10,328 nucleotides of DNA from an uncultured Rikenellaceae bacterium (GCA_947074135.1 CAMTOL010000063.1:1-10328); one strand, 5' to 3'. Positions 1 through 6,875 are shown, numbered from the stretch's first letter. Notes: generated by a model from the letters alone, not told the origin. Translations and numbers: made by a program.

Positions 1-1
1 T

Positions 2-70
2 GAACTTAACGGCGCTGAATATCACGGCCGCACAATGGTAGTTAAAGAAGCAAGAGTAAAAACAGCTTGA
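2..70 (+). CDS. C-terminal end of an RRM-type RNA-binding protein (partial, 5' end outside window)
   Basis: Reading the plus strand from position 2 gives an open frame of 22 codons ending in TGA at 68-70. It contains ELNGAEYHGRT followed by MVVKEAR, the characteristic end of an RNA recognition motif (last helix, then the beta-4 strand with the pattern N-G-x-x-x-x-G-R-x-x-x-V-x-x-A-R). Short single-RRM proteins that bind RNA in the cytoplasm are common in Bacteroidota. The usual Gly/Arg-rich tail after EAR-P is absent: the frame reads VKTA and stops. It is the only plus-strand coding signal in the window and lies antisense over the last codons of the susC-like frame. The tail after about position 55 may therefore be foreign sequence reached across a junction. 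The family call is fairly firm from the motif; whether the gene is intact cannot be judged. Confidence 0.6.
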   Translation, partial: ELNGAEYHGRTMVVKEARVKTA

Positions 71-798
71 GAACTAATGTCAAACGTGATTCTCCCAGCC
101 TTACCATTGCGAGTTGTTACAATTACAACGCCATTAGCTGCGACTGAACCATAGATAGCTGATGCTGCACCATCTTTTAGAACCTCTATGTTCTCGATAT
201 CCGAAGGGTTAACAGATTCAAGCGATCCAGGAAAACCATCAATAATATATAATGGTTCGTTGCTTCCAAAAGTGTTAACACCACGAATCTTAATAGAAAC
301 GCCATCACCAGCTTTGCCGCCATACTTTTGAACGTTCACACCTGCCACACGACCTTGTAAAGCCTCTCCAGCATTAGTTGTTGCACGTTTTACGAGGTCA
401 GCAGATTTAACACTCTCCACCGCACCAGTTAGGTCGCTTTTTCGGAGTGTTCCATAACCGATAACTACTACCTCTTCAATACTTTGTACATCATCTTCAA
501 GTACAATTGAGTATGGACCTGAGTTTGTTACCTCCAGTGTATAAGGTATATACCCAAGAAACGAGATTTCAAGTTTTTGACCCTTATCTGCAGCGATTTC
601 AAAATCACCATTAATGTCGCTCATAGCTGTTCTGTTTGTGTTTTGTACAGTAACAAGCGCACCAACTACAGGCAATTGAGTTTGGTCAGTTACTCGACCT
701 TTAATGGTCTGTTGTTGTGCAAGTACTTCAGTGGAAGTAATTGCTAAGATTAATGCTATTAATGTAGCAAAAAACCTTTTTAGGTAGATTTGTTTCAT
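22..798 (-). pseudogene. SusC/RagA-type TonB-dependent receptor, N-terminal part only (truncated after plug domain)
   Basis: The 258-residue frame starts with a signal peptide (about 1-27, MKQIYLKRFF then a hydrophobic run ending VLAQ). A carboxypeptidase-regulatory-like domain follows (about 31-105: IKGRVTDQTQLPVVGA, then DINGDF and FLGY). Next are a TonB-box-like stretch EEVVVIGYGT (108-117) and a plug domain (about 120-235) with EALQGRVAGV, IRGV, EPLYIIDGFP, IENIEVLKDG, AIYGS and ANGVVIVTTR. These features identify SusC-like outer membrane receptors, which with a SusD lipoprotein import glycans or peptides using TonB energy. Intact members are about 1000 residues long. Here the reading ends at TGA (22-24), some 20 residues past the plug, so the entire beta-barrel is missing and no susD is visible. 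The end overlaps an opposite-strand RRM fragment. As it stands the product could not form a receptor. It may be a decayed gene, one side of a rearrangement, or an assembly join. Confidence 0.85.
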
Positions 799-837
799 TG
801 TTAATTTATTTTAAGAATTAGTTTTGTAATCTTTACC

Positions 838-868
838 CAAAACTATAAATACAAAAAAACAGACCAAA
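838..868 (-). promoter_or_regulatory. Bacteroides-type promoter of the susC-like gene
   Basis: On the minus strand TTTG (865-868) is separated by exactly 19 bases from TAGTTTTG (838-845). This matches the Bacteroidota primary-sigma pattern TTTG-N19-TAnnTTTG. The -7 box lies 39 bp before the ATG at 798. The -33 box falls inside the loop of the hairpin at 854-885. The call rests on pattern match only. Confidence 0.55.
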
Positions 869-885
869 ATTCTGACCTGTTTTTT
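854..885 (-). terminator. Candidate intrinsic terminator after the TPR/HTH regulator gene
   Basis: AAAAAACAG (854-862) is the exact reverse complement of CTGTTTTTT (877-885), giving a 9-bp stem around a 14-base loop. On the minus strand the descending arm is followed by TTTTTTTG, so a U-tract is present. It sits about 100 bp after the TAA of the regulator gene. The stem is mostly A-U and thus weak. The loop carries the -33 box of the next promoter, so it could instead be a regulatory inverted repeat. Confidence 0.45.
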
Positions 886-983
886 ATATCTACAAATTGT
901 TATCTAATGCTAAATTTATACCTACTTAAATTTTTTTAACAAACTTATAGTCAGTGATATATTTCCATTACTCATATCTACAA

Positions 984-2567
984 TTATATGATTTTCTTTA
1001 AAAATTCTTGCAAATTTATATCTGTAGATAATCCTAAGTGTTTTCGAAGTCTGTATCTCGACATATTAATGCTTTTCTCAGATGTTCCAGTCAAAAGAGA
1101 TATCTCTTTCGAGCTCATATCAATTCTTAAGAAAGCAGCTAATTGTAGTTCACCTCTAGTTAACTCAGGATATTGAGTTTTTAATTTATCAATAAATTCA
1201 GAGCTGATAGACTCAATCTCGGCTGTTAGTATATCTATCTGTTCATCTTTTGATTGTTGAGCGTTGATAAAGGCAATAACCTTTCTTAAATCCTGTTTAA
1301 TATCTTGAGAGTCTTGTTTTAATGAATCTTTAAGCATACTTTTTATCTTTCCCACAATATTAATTCGAGCACGAATATGAAACGAGAGTGTAACAAGCTC
1401 TTGTTTCTTGTTTTTAAGTCCGAATTCAGCCAAATCTCTCTCTTGTTGCCTCTCTATAATCTGTTCGTCAAGTTTTAATACTCTTGCTTTCCACCTTCTT
1501 ATAATTGTAAGGAGTATTATTAAGACTAATGTCGATAAAAGAATAATAATTATGATTGTTGAGTTACGACTTTCAATTTTTAAGTTATTGATTTCAGTTT
1601 CATCTTGTCGTTGTTTCTCAGAGCTTTCAAGTCTTGCCGATAATTGCATTATCTCGTTTTCAACCAATATTCTTTGATTTACAATTTTCTGCTCGCTCTC
1701 ATACATATTTTTTAGATTGATATACGCCTTTTCATACTCTTTAAGCTCTTCATATACCCATGAAAGATATCTTTGATTATCAGTAACTAGCTCTTTTGCA
1801 CCTAGTTGGTGAGCCATTCTTGAAGCGGTTAATAGTGTTTCAAGTGCTTTTCGAGGTTCGTTGTTATAGAGTTGTTGCACTCCTAAATTATTGTGATTCT
1901 CTGTCACTCCCCAATCATTATTAATCGAACGGTTATAATCGATGGCCTGATTAAGTAGTTCTATTTTGTATTTAGGGTTATTGCTCTTGTATATTGATAG
2001 GTTGTTGTAGATTAATGATTTAAGATTTTCGTCGCCAGTTAATATACTTATCTCTAGTGCACGCATAAACTCTTTCTCTGCGAGTTCATTCTCGTCCATA
2101 TTCACATAGGTCATACCTCTCATATTGTGGCAACGAGCAAGTAGTGTTGAGTCGTTTCTTGCATTTGCTATGTTGAAACCGTCATCAATGTATTGAAAGG
2201 CTCTATCAAAATCTTTGATTAATAGATATATTCTTGCAATTCTTATATTAATATTGGTCTTTTGATGATAAGCCATTGCTGGACAATATTTGTGAGCATT
2301 TGTATAGTTTGTAAAGCTTAAATCGAATGCGCCTTTGTTTGTGTAGGCGCGACCAAGTAGCATATAACTACGTGTGATTAGTAACGAATCGCCATTGATA
2401 AGCGAAAGCTCTAAAGCTTCTTGTGCGTGTTCAATTGCGGCAGGTATATCGTTTGTTAAGTTTTGCTCTGCTTTTAATATGCAGGTTTCAATTTGGGATT
2501 GTTGCGCAATGGAGTAGTTTGCGAGCAGTGCAAAGCAGAGTGTCGTTAGTATCTTTTTTGTTCCCAT
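984..2567 (-). CDS. Membrane-anchored TPR protein with C-terminal LuxR-like HTH (transcriptional regulator)
   Basis: This is a complete 527-residue protein. Residues 1-21 are a signal peptide (MGTKKILTTL, hydrophobic core, ending SIAQ). Residues about 30-290 are helical tetratricopeptide-type repeats; clear ones are LLGRAYTNKGAFDLSF near 70, MRGMTYVNMDENELAEKEF near 149 and NNLGVQQLYNNEPRKALE near 226. A coiled-coil stretch (about 292-332) leads to one membrane span (337-356, IIIIILLSTLVLIILL) and then a charged helical linker. The C-terminus (about 467-525) is an HTH with ELTRGELQLAAFL, SSKEISLLTGTSEKSI and RYRLRKHLGL, a LuxR/GerE-like arrangement. The inferred topology puts the TPR region in the periplasm and the HTH in the cytoplasm, a one-protein route from envelope signal to gene control. 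This architecture is frequent in Bacteroidota; ligand and targets are unknown. It lies 185 bp before the susC-like gene on the same strand, a possible target, though each gene has its own promoter match. Confidence 0.85.
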   Translation of the reverse strand: MGTKKILTTLCFALLANYSIAQQSQIETCILKAEQNLTNDIPAAIEHAQEALELSLINGDSLLITRSYMLLGRAYTNKGAFDLSFTNYTNAHKYCPAMAYHQKTNINIRIARIYLLIKDFDRAFQYIDDGFNIANARNDSTLLARCHNMRGMTYVNMDENELAEKEFMRALEISILTGDENLKSLIYNNLSIYKSNNPKYKIELLNQAIDYNRSINNDWGVTENHNNLGVQQLYNNEPRKALETLLTASRMAHQLGAKELVTDNQRYLSWVYEELKEYEKAYINLKNMYESEQKIVNQRILVENEIMQLSARLESSEKQRQDETEINNLKIESRNSTIIIIILLSTLVLIILLTIIRRWKARVLKLDEQIIERQQERDLAEFGLKNKKQELVTLSFHIRARINIVGKIKSMLKDSLKQDSQDIKQDLRKVIAFINAQQSKDEQIDILTAEIESISSEFIDKLKTQYPELTRGELQLAAFLRIDMSSKEISLLTGTSEKSINMSRYRLRKHLGLSTDINLQEFLKKII

Positions 2568-2598
2568 TATTTTGCTGTTTTTCTTGAATTTTGAACCT

Positions 2599-2629
2599 TA
2601 AAAATAGTTATATTAAATTGAAATTCAAA
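2599..2629 (-). promoter_or_regulatory. Bacteroides-type promoter of the TPR/HTH regulator gene
   Basis: The minus strand reads TTTG (2626-2629), 19 bases, then TATTTTTA (2599-2606). This matches TTTG-N19-TAnnTTTG except for the last base of the -7 box. It lies 31 bp before the ATG at 2567, so any leader is short. Confidence 0.45.
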
Positions 2630-2956
2630 ATCGGGTTTTAGTGCATTTATTTACTCGAATGTCTAATTCTATTGCTTTATTATCGCCTATAAACGGTTGT
2701 TGTGAGTGTTGCGACTGATGACTGCGAGCATCAAAACATAACTATAGATGATATGCAATTGCAACTCAAAATTATGTTCAACCATATTGATGTTTCGGTA
2801 GAGTATCGTGGTATGATTTTTCGTGAGCCTATTCTTGTATATTGTTATCTCTATGTAACTGATATCCATAATATCGTCGAAAATTTAAAGAAAGATGTGC
2901 TTTAACAATTTCTAAGAGTTAGATGTACTTTTAAAGTAACTTACAAAGAATGCCAT
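2630..2956. other. Intergenic stretch without a credible gene
   Basis: This stretch of about 330 bp lies between the regulator promoter and the tRNA terminator. Two opposite-strand frames of 60-67 codons overlap almost completely here (one starts at a GTG). Neither shows a family motif, signal peptide or leader, so they look like chance frames. A 13-base palindrome, TACTTT-T-AAAGTA, lies at 2926-2938. Nothing else is recognisable. Confidence 0.6.
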
Positions 2957-2996
2957 AAAAAAAACACAACGCATTGAAATTCAATACGTTGTGTTT
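2957..2996 (-). terminator. Intrinsic terminator of the tRNA-Arg gene
   Basis: AAACACAACG (2962-2971) pairs perfectly with CGTTGTGTTT (2987-2996). After one mismatch the stem continues inward with ATTG/CAAT. On the minus strand the last arm runs into eight T residues (2957-2964). The hairpin begins one base beyond the tRNA discriminator base (2998), so termination and 3' maturation of the tRNA are tightly coupled. Confidence 0.85.
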
Positions 2997-2997
2997 G

Positions 2998-3071
2998 TGA
3001 TCGCATCAGGATTCGAACCTGAGACCGACAGATTAGAAATCTGTTGCTCTATCCAGCTGAGCTATGCGACC
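2998..3071 (-). tRNA. tRNA-Arg, anticodon UCU
   Basis: The 74-base minus-strand sequence folds as a full cloverleaf. The acceptor stem is GGTCGCA with TGCGATC (one G-U pair) and discriminator A at 2998. The D-arm contains AGCTCAGCTGGATAGAGC. The anticodon stem ACAGA/TCTGT encloses the loop TTTCTAA, with anticodon TCT at 3035-3037. The T-arm contains GGTTCGAATCC. UCU decodes AGA (and AGG by wobble) as arginine. The CCA end is not encoded (CAA follows), so CCA must be added enzymatically. Confidence 0.97.
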
Positions 3072-3101
3072 GTACTATTTGGCGAATTGTGGATTAAGAA
3101 T

Positions 3102-3138
3102 GTTGAACTTATCAATGCAAAAAATGTTGTAGTTCAAC
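3102..3138. repeat. Inverted repeat in the tRNA-Arg leader
   Basis: GTTGAACT (3102-3109) and AGTTCAAC (3131-3138) are exact reverse complements around 21 bases. They lie between the presumed tRNA promoter and the mature tRNA 5' end, so in the precursor they could form a leader hairpin. No U-tract follows. Confidence 0.5.
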
Positions 3139-3160
3139 CAAAAATCCTCTATTCGGAGTG

Positions 3161-3190
3161 CAAAAATAGTAAATTAATTTGATTTTCAAA
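3161..3190 (-). promoter_or_regulatory. Bacteroides-type promoter of the tRNA-Arg gene
   Basis: The minus strand reads TTTG (3187-3190), 18 bases, then TATTTTTG (3161-3168) followed by C, a full match to TAnnTTTG. The transcript would start near 3155 and carry a leader of about 80 bases, to be removed by RNase P. The pattern is strong but the distance to the tRNA is fairly long. Confidence 0.5.
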
Positions 3191-3219
3191 AATCCAAACT
3201 AACATTTTCTAAATTTCCT

Positions 3220-3260
3220 CCATAATTCACTTCCGTAATATCAACTATTTTGAATTATGG
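3220..3260. repeat. 10-bp perfect inverted repeat built on the AATTATG motif
   Basis: CCATAATTCA (3220-3229) and TGAATTATGG (3251-3260) are exact reverse complements around 21 bases. The arms contain the same AATTATG/CATAATT unit that is tandemly repeated at 3633-3694, on the other side of the small PII-like gene. It lies between the operon terminator and the tRNA promoter. Confidence 0.5.
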
Positions 3261-3296
3261 ATTTTGAATTTCGTTTTGCTCTACTGAATTGCCAAT

Positions 3297-3334
3297 AGTA
3301 AAAATAGGCTGGGAACTCCCAGCCTATTTTTACT
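3297..3334 (-). terminator. Strong hairpin terminator of the efflux operon
   Basis: A perfect 17-bp stem is formed by 3297-3313 and 3318-3334 with a four-base loop AACT. Its core is the GC-rich GGCTGGG/CCCAGCC, and the outer part is TAAAAATA/TATTTTTA, supplying a U-run on the minus strand. The TAG stop of the PII-like gene (3333-3335) overlaps the edge of the stem. Its near-symmetry means it could also stop transcription coming from the other side. Confidence 0.88.
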
Positions 3335-3626
3335 ACATCCCGCCCTCAATGCTCCATACAAAAGCTCGTGTGCCTTGTTCTTCTGTTTGCGAATTTAATT
3401 CACGAAGCTTTGTTAGTAGTGGCTCAACTCGTTTCTCTTCTGTAATAACAAGTGTTGCAATGTTTTTCGATGGCCAAGTGTGGTTGCCGTAGTGAGGCTC
3501 TCCGTTTTCCGATCCACGACCTTTCGTTATATCCCATTGAGTGAATCCTCGAAGTGATTGTTTGTCCAGAATGTCCATCATTACATCGGTCAAAGCCTGA
3601 TTATATACTATTAATACTGCTTTCAT
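3333..3626 (-). CDS. Small PII/CutA-like protein, last gene of the RND efflux operon
   Basis: This is a complete 97-residue soluble protein without signal peptide or membrane span. The predicted order is beta (KAVLIVYN, 3-9), helix (LTDVMMDILDKQ, 12-23), beta (GFTQWDITKGRGS, 27-39), a loop rich in polar and Gly residues (ENGEPHYGNHTWPSK, 40-54), beta (NIATLVITEE, 55-64), helix (RVEPLLTKLRELNSQ, 66-80), beta (TRAFVWSIEGG, 86-96). This beta-alpha-beta-beta-alpha-beta pattern with a long loop between strands 2 and 3 resembles the ferredoxin-like fold of the PII/CutA group, whose trimers bind small ligands or metals. It is not a canonical GlnB: I see no Tyr-51-type T-loop. Small PII-like genes beside RND pumps occur in other groups (for example the DUF3240 family), so a sensor or modulator of the pump is plausible. 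Function is unproven. It begins 64 bp after the pump gene and ends in the operon terminator. Confidence 0.75.
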   Translation of the reverse strand: MKAVLIVYNQALTDVMMDILDKQSLRGFTQWDITKGRGSENGEPHYGNHTWPSKNIATLVITEEKRVEPLLTKLRELNSQTEEQGTRAFVWSIEGGM

Positions 3627-3632
3627 TATAAT

Positions 3633-3694
3633 AATTATGAATTATGAATTATGAATTATGAATTATGAATTATGAATTATGAATTATGAATTAA
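3633..3694. repeat. Heptanucleotide tandem repeat (AATTATG)n between pump and PII-like gene
   Basis: Eight uninterrupted copies of AATTATG fill 3633-3688, followed by a partial copy running into the pump gene's TAA stop at 3691-3693. On the minus strand the unit is CATAATT, and it ends 6 bp before the ATG of the PII-like gene. It therefore makes up nearly all of that gene's leader. No Shine-Dalgarno-like sequence is present within it. The perfect copies suggest recent slippage or expansion. Confidence 0.95.
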
Positions 3695-6600
3695 CTGAAG
3701 TTGCGTTCGTTTTTGCGACGCACTTTCTTCAATGAACGTGTTCCAAATATCGTGTAAACCACAGGTATAACATACAACGTAAGAACAGACGAGAATGCTA
3801 AACCACCAATAACCGCGATACCCATAGGTTGCCACATTTCAGCTCCTTCGCCAAATCCAATTGCCATTGGTACCATACCCAAGATGGTAGTCATAGTGGT
3901 CATAAGTACAGGACGAAGACGTGAACGACCTGCGTTGACAACAGCCTGCCCCAGACCTAATCCTCTTTCACGCAGAAGGTTAATAAAGTCAACCATTACA
4001 ATACCATTCTTAACAACTATACCAACAAGCATAATGGCCCCAATTAATGCAATTATCGACAAAGATGTATTGCTTAACCATAGCGCGATAAATACTCCAC
4101 TAAATGCAAATGGAAGAGAGAAGAGAATGATAAATGGCATAGCAAAACTTTCAAACTGAGTCGCCATTACGATATAAACCAAGATAATAATTAAGATTAG
4201 TAGAGTAATCATATCTTGGAAAGATTCTTGTTGATCTTCATAAGACCCCCCAATGACTACATTTAGTCCTTCTGGAATATCAATATTAGCCAATTTTTCA
4301 TTAATTTCTCCTACCACAGTACTTAGAGCAGCGCCAGATAGTGTTATATTGACACCAACAACACGTTCGCGGTTTTCACGCTCAATTGTAGGTGGAGCAT
4401 ACTCTTCGTTGATAGATGCAACATCTTTAACACGTAGAGGTTGTCCCATTGCGTTGTATATGAGAATGTTTTCTACCTCTTCAACACTAGTTCTAAAAGG
4501 TTCAGCATATCTTACCACAATGTCGTACTCGTCGCCATCTTCTCTAAATTTAGAGGCAGTAAGACCATTGATGCGGTTACGTACGGCCATTGCAACTTGT
4601 GCTGTTGTCAGACCGTGGTATCCTAGTTTTTTACGATCAAAGTTGATGCGGAATTCTCGACGTAGGTCGTCACGAGATAGATTGACGTCAACGGCACCAG
4701 GTATTGTTGATACTGCATCTTTAATAATGTTAGCAACACGGTCAGCCTCTATCATATCTTGACCAAATACTTTAACAACGATGTCAGCTTCTGTACCCCC
4801 AGGACCACTACCTCCAGTGGTTACTGTATAGTCAACGACTTCTGGTATTCTTGAGAAGTCTGCACGAAGAGAGTCTCCTATCTCAAATATTGATCTGTCA
4901 CGAGCTGGTTTTGTTGGTACACGTAGTGTGTAGTTTATTATGTGTGAACCAGTATTTCCCTGCATTGCAGCAAAGGTGTTAGAACCATCTGCAGCCCCAG
5001 TTGATGTTGATACAACAGATATTTCAGGGTACTTATTCAGCATAATTGAGTCGATTAGTCGTGCAGTATTCATTGAATAATCAACGCTTGCTCCCAAATC
5101 AAGCTTAACCGCCGCATTTATTCTACCATCATCTGTTTTTGGAAAGAACTCTGAAGGAACTTGCTTAAATATAACTATACTTCCAGCGAATATACCAACA
5201 GCTAATATAATAACTAAAGAACGGTGTTTTATAACCCAGTTCAATGAGTTTGCGTATGCGTTATCAAGTGCGTCCAAAAACTTGTCGATAGGGCGGAATA
5301 GTATGCCTAGCCCTTTGTAAGATTTTGTTTTTTGGAAACGAAGCATCATTGAACTTAACATTGGTGTTAGAGTGATAGCGGCAATAGTTGAAACAAGGGT
5401 TACCAAACTAATAATCCAACCCAATTCTCTAAACATAATACCCGCCATACCTGTCAACATAGTTAGTGGCATAAATACCGCAATGACAACCAAAGTTGTG
5501 GCGATTACAGCTAACCAAACCTCATTTGTTGCATATATCGCAGCCTCTTTTGGAGAACTACCTCGTTCAATGTGTTTAGTGATATTCTCAAGTACTACAA
5601 TGGCATCGTCTACAACCATACCAATTGCAATAGATAGTGACGAAAGAGAGATGATGTTAAGAGTTGAACCACTAATTTTTAGGTATATAAACGAAACAAT
5701 CAATGATACAGGAATGGTGATGACGATAATAACCGTTGCTCTCCAACGACCAAGGAAGAATAGAACGACAATGGCAACGAACAAGAAAGCAAACATAATT
5801 GTTTCTGTAAGCGATGATATACTGTCTTGAATAGATTCCGAAAGGTCAACAATAGTACCAATTTCAATATCAGGTGGTAGTTGCTTTTGGATTATAGGTA
5901 GCATCTTTCCAACATCCTTAGCAATACTAACAGAGTTTGCTCCAGATTGTTTTTGTACAATAATACGTACCCCAAGTTTGCTGTTTACACGCTCATCGAT
6001 AGTTGTTTTCTTTAGAGTATCTTTAATCTCTGCAACTTCAGGAAGGTATATTTGACTGCCATTGCGATTTGCAACAACAATATTACGCAAATCATTAGCA
6101 CTCTCAAATTCACCTTTTGCTCTGATGTTAAGAGTTTGCGTTCCAATATCTAGGTTACCTCCAGGTAGGTCTAAGTTTTCAGACGATATGATTTGTCCGA
6201 TTTGCTCGACAGTCAGGTTGTAACCCTCCATAATTTTAGGATCTACGTTTACCTGAATCTCACGCTCATTGGCACCCATCATACTCACAGCACCCACACC
6301 AGGAACACGGTTAAGTGTATTTACTAGACGATCATCGAGTATTTTGTACAGTGCATCGTATGATGTAGTTGCAGTTGCATACAACACCATAACTGGTACC
6401 ATTGATGAAGAGAATTTGAAGATTGTAGGGCGCTCTGCATCATCAGGCAGAAGAGTTTCAACCCTGCCTATCACATCTCGAATATCGTTAGAGGCAGCAT
6501 CAAGGTCGCTTCCCCACTCAAACTCTAATGATACAACAGAGATGTTGTCCGATGACTTTGATGTAATTTTCTTGAGGTTATCTACAGTGTTTAGGTTATC

Positions 6601-6804
6601 TTCGAGTATGCGAGATATGTTTGTTTCAATATCGGCAGCATTTGCTCCAGTGTAGGTTGTGAGTACTGTGATTGCGGGCATATCCATTTCTGGATACATA
6701 TCGACAGACAGAGTACGCACCGAATATATACCGAACACGATGACACCTAGGAAGATTAGTATCGTCGATATCGGTTTTCGAACGGAAGTTTCGTATATTT
6801 TCAT
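3691..6804 (-). CDS. RND-family efflux transporter, AcrB/HAE-1-like inner membrane pump
   Basis: The complete 1037-residue protein has the usual RND length. It starts with MKIYETSVRKPISTIL and a first membrane span (about 11-30), then a large periplasmic part. A block of membrane spans (about 335-490) contains GMVVDDAIVVLENI, with the paired Asp residues at 399-400. A second periplasmic part (about 555-860) contains the GSGPGGTEADI loop. The last block of spans (about 865-1020) contains GIVVKNGIVMVDF with Lys932. The Asp pair and Lys are the proton-relay residues of AcrB-type pumps, so it should be active. By family it is a drug/hydrophobe proton antiporter rather than a CusA/CzcA metal pump, but substrate cannot be read from sequence. 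It works with the adaptor and TolC-like proteins encoded just upstream (71-bp gap to the adaptor gene). The Arg/Lys-rich tail (KKVRRKNER) is cytoplasmic. Confidence 0.96.
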   Translation of the reverse strand: MKIYETSVRKPISTILIFLGVIVFGIYSVRTLSVDMYPEMDMPAITVLTTYTGANAADIETNISRILEDNLNTVDNLKKITSKSSDNISVVSLEFEWGSDLDAASNDIRDVIGRVETLLPDDAERPTIFKFSSSMVPVMVLYATATTSYDALYKILDDRLVNTLNRVPGVGAVSMMGANEREIQVNVDPKIMEGYNLTVEQIGQIISSENLDLPGGNLDIGTQTLNIRAKGEFESANDLRNIVVANRNGSQIYLPEVAEIKDTLKKTTIDERVNSKLGVRIIVQKQSGANSVSIAKDVGKMLPIIQKQLPPDIEIGTIVDLSESIQDSISSLTETIMFAFLFVAIVVLFFLGRWRATVIIVITIPVSLIVSFIYLKISGSTLNIISLSSLSIAIGMVVDDAIVVLENITKHIERGSSPKEAAIYATNEVWLAVIATTLVVIAVFMPLTMLTGMAGIMFRELGWIISLVTLVSTIAAITLTPMLSSMMLRFQKTKSYKGLGILFRPIDKFLDALDNAYANSLNWVIKHRSLVIILAVGIFAGSIVIFKQVPSEFFPKTDDGRINAAVKLDLGASVDYSMNTARLIDSIMLNKYPEISVVSTSTGAADGSNTFAAMQGNTGSHIINYTLRVPTKPARDRSIFEIGDSLRADFSRIPEVVDYTVTTGGSGPGGTEADIVVKVFGQDMIEADRVANIIKDAVSTIPGAVDVNLSRDDLRREFRINFDRKKLGYHGLTTAQVAMAVRNRINGLTASKFREDGDEYDIVVRYAEPFRTSVEEVENILIYNAMGQPLRVKDVASINEEYAPPTIERENRERVVGVNITLSGAALSTVVGEINEKLANIDIPEGLNVVIGGSYEDQQESFQDMITLLILIIILVYIVMATQFESFAMPFIILFSLPFAFSGVFIALWLSNTSLSIIALIGAIMLVGIVVKNGIVMVDFINLLRERGLGLGQAVVNAGRSRLRPVLMTTMTTILGMVPMAIGFGEGAEMWQPMGIAVIGGLAFSSVLTLYVIPVVYTIFGTRSLKKVRRKNERNFS

Positions 6805-6875
6805 ATCTTTATTTTAGGTTTGTTAGTTTTTGACCTTTTTAGTTCGATTGACTATATAGGTTAATCCAACAATAG

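Noticed and set aside
2702..2905. Plus-strand frame of 67 codons starting with GTG
   Set aside because: No family motif, signal peptide or leader, and an equally long frame lies antisense to it (2687-2869). Both look like chance frames in AT-rich DNA.
2926..2938. 13-base palindrome TACTTT-T-AAAGTA
   Set aside because: Short, AT-rich and just beyond the tRNA terminator, with no promoter or gene it could serve; likely chance.
3633..3694. Possible CRISPR array
   Set aside because: The units are 7 bp, contiguous and without spacers, so it is a simple tandem repeat.
4253..4762. Plus-strand frame of 169 codons inside the RND pump gene
   Set aside because: Low-complexity Ser/Thr/Arg-rich translation opposite a clearly coding periplasmic domain; a shadow of that gene.
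5372..5830. Plus-strand frame of 152 codons inside the RND pump gene
   Set aside because: It is antisense to strongly conserved transmembrane coding sequence including the Asp-pair motif. Long antisense frames are expected there and no independent family signal is seen.
3691..6804. Heavy-metal (CusA/CzcA-type) efflux pump
   Set aside because: The first-span sequence and the GMVVDDAIVVLENI and GIVVKNGIVMVDF motifs fit the AcrB/HAE-1 drug-efflux group. No metal-binding Met or Asp/Glu clusters typical of metal pumps were seen, and the regulator is TetR rather than MerR or a two-component pair.
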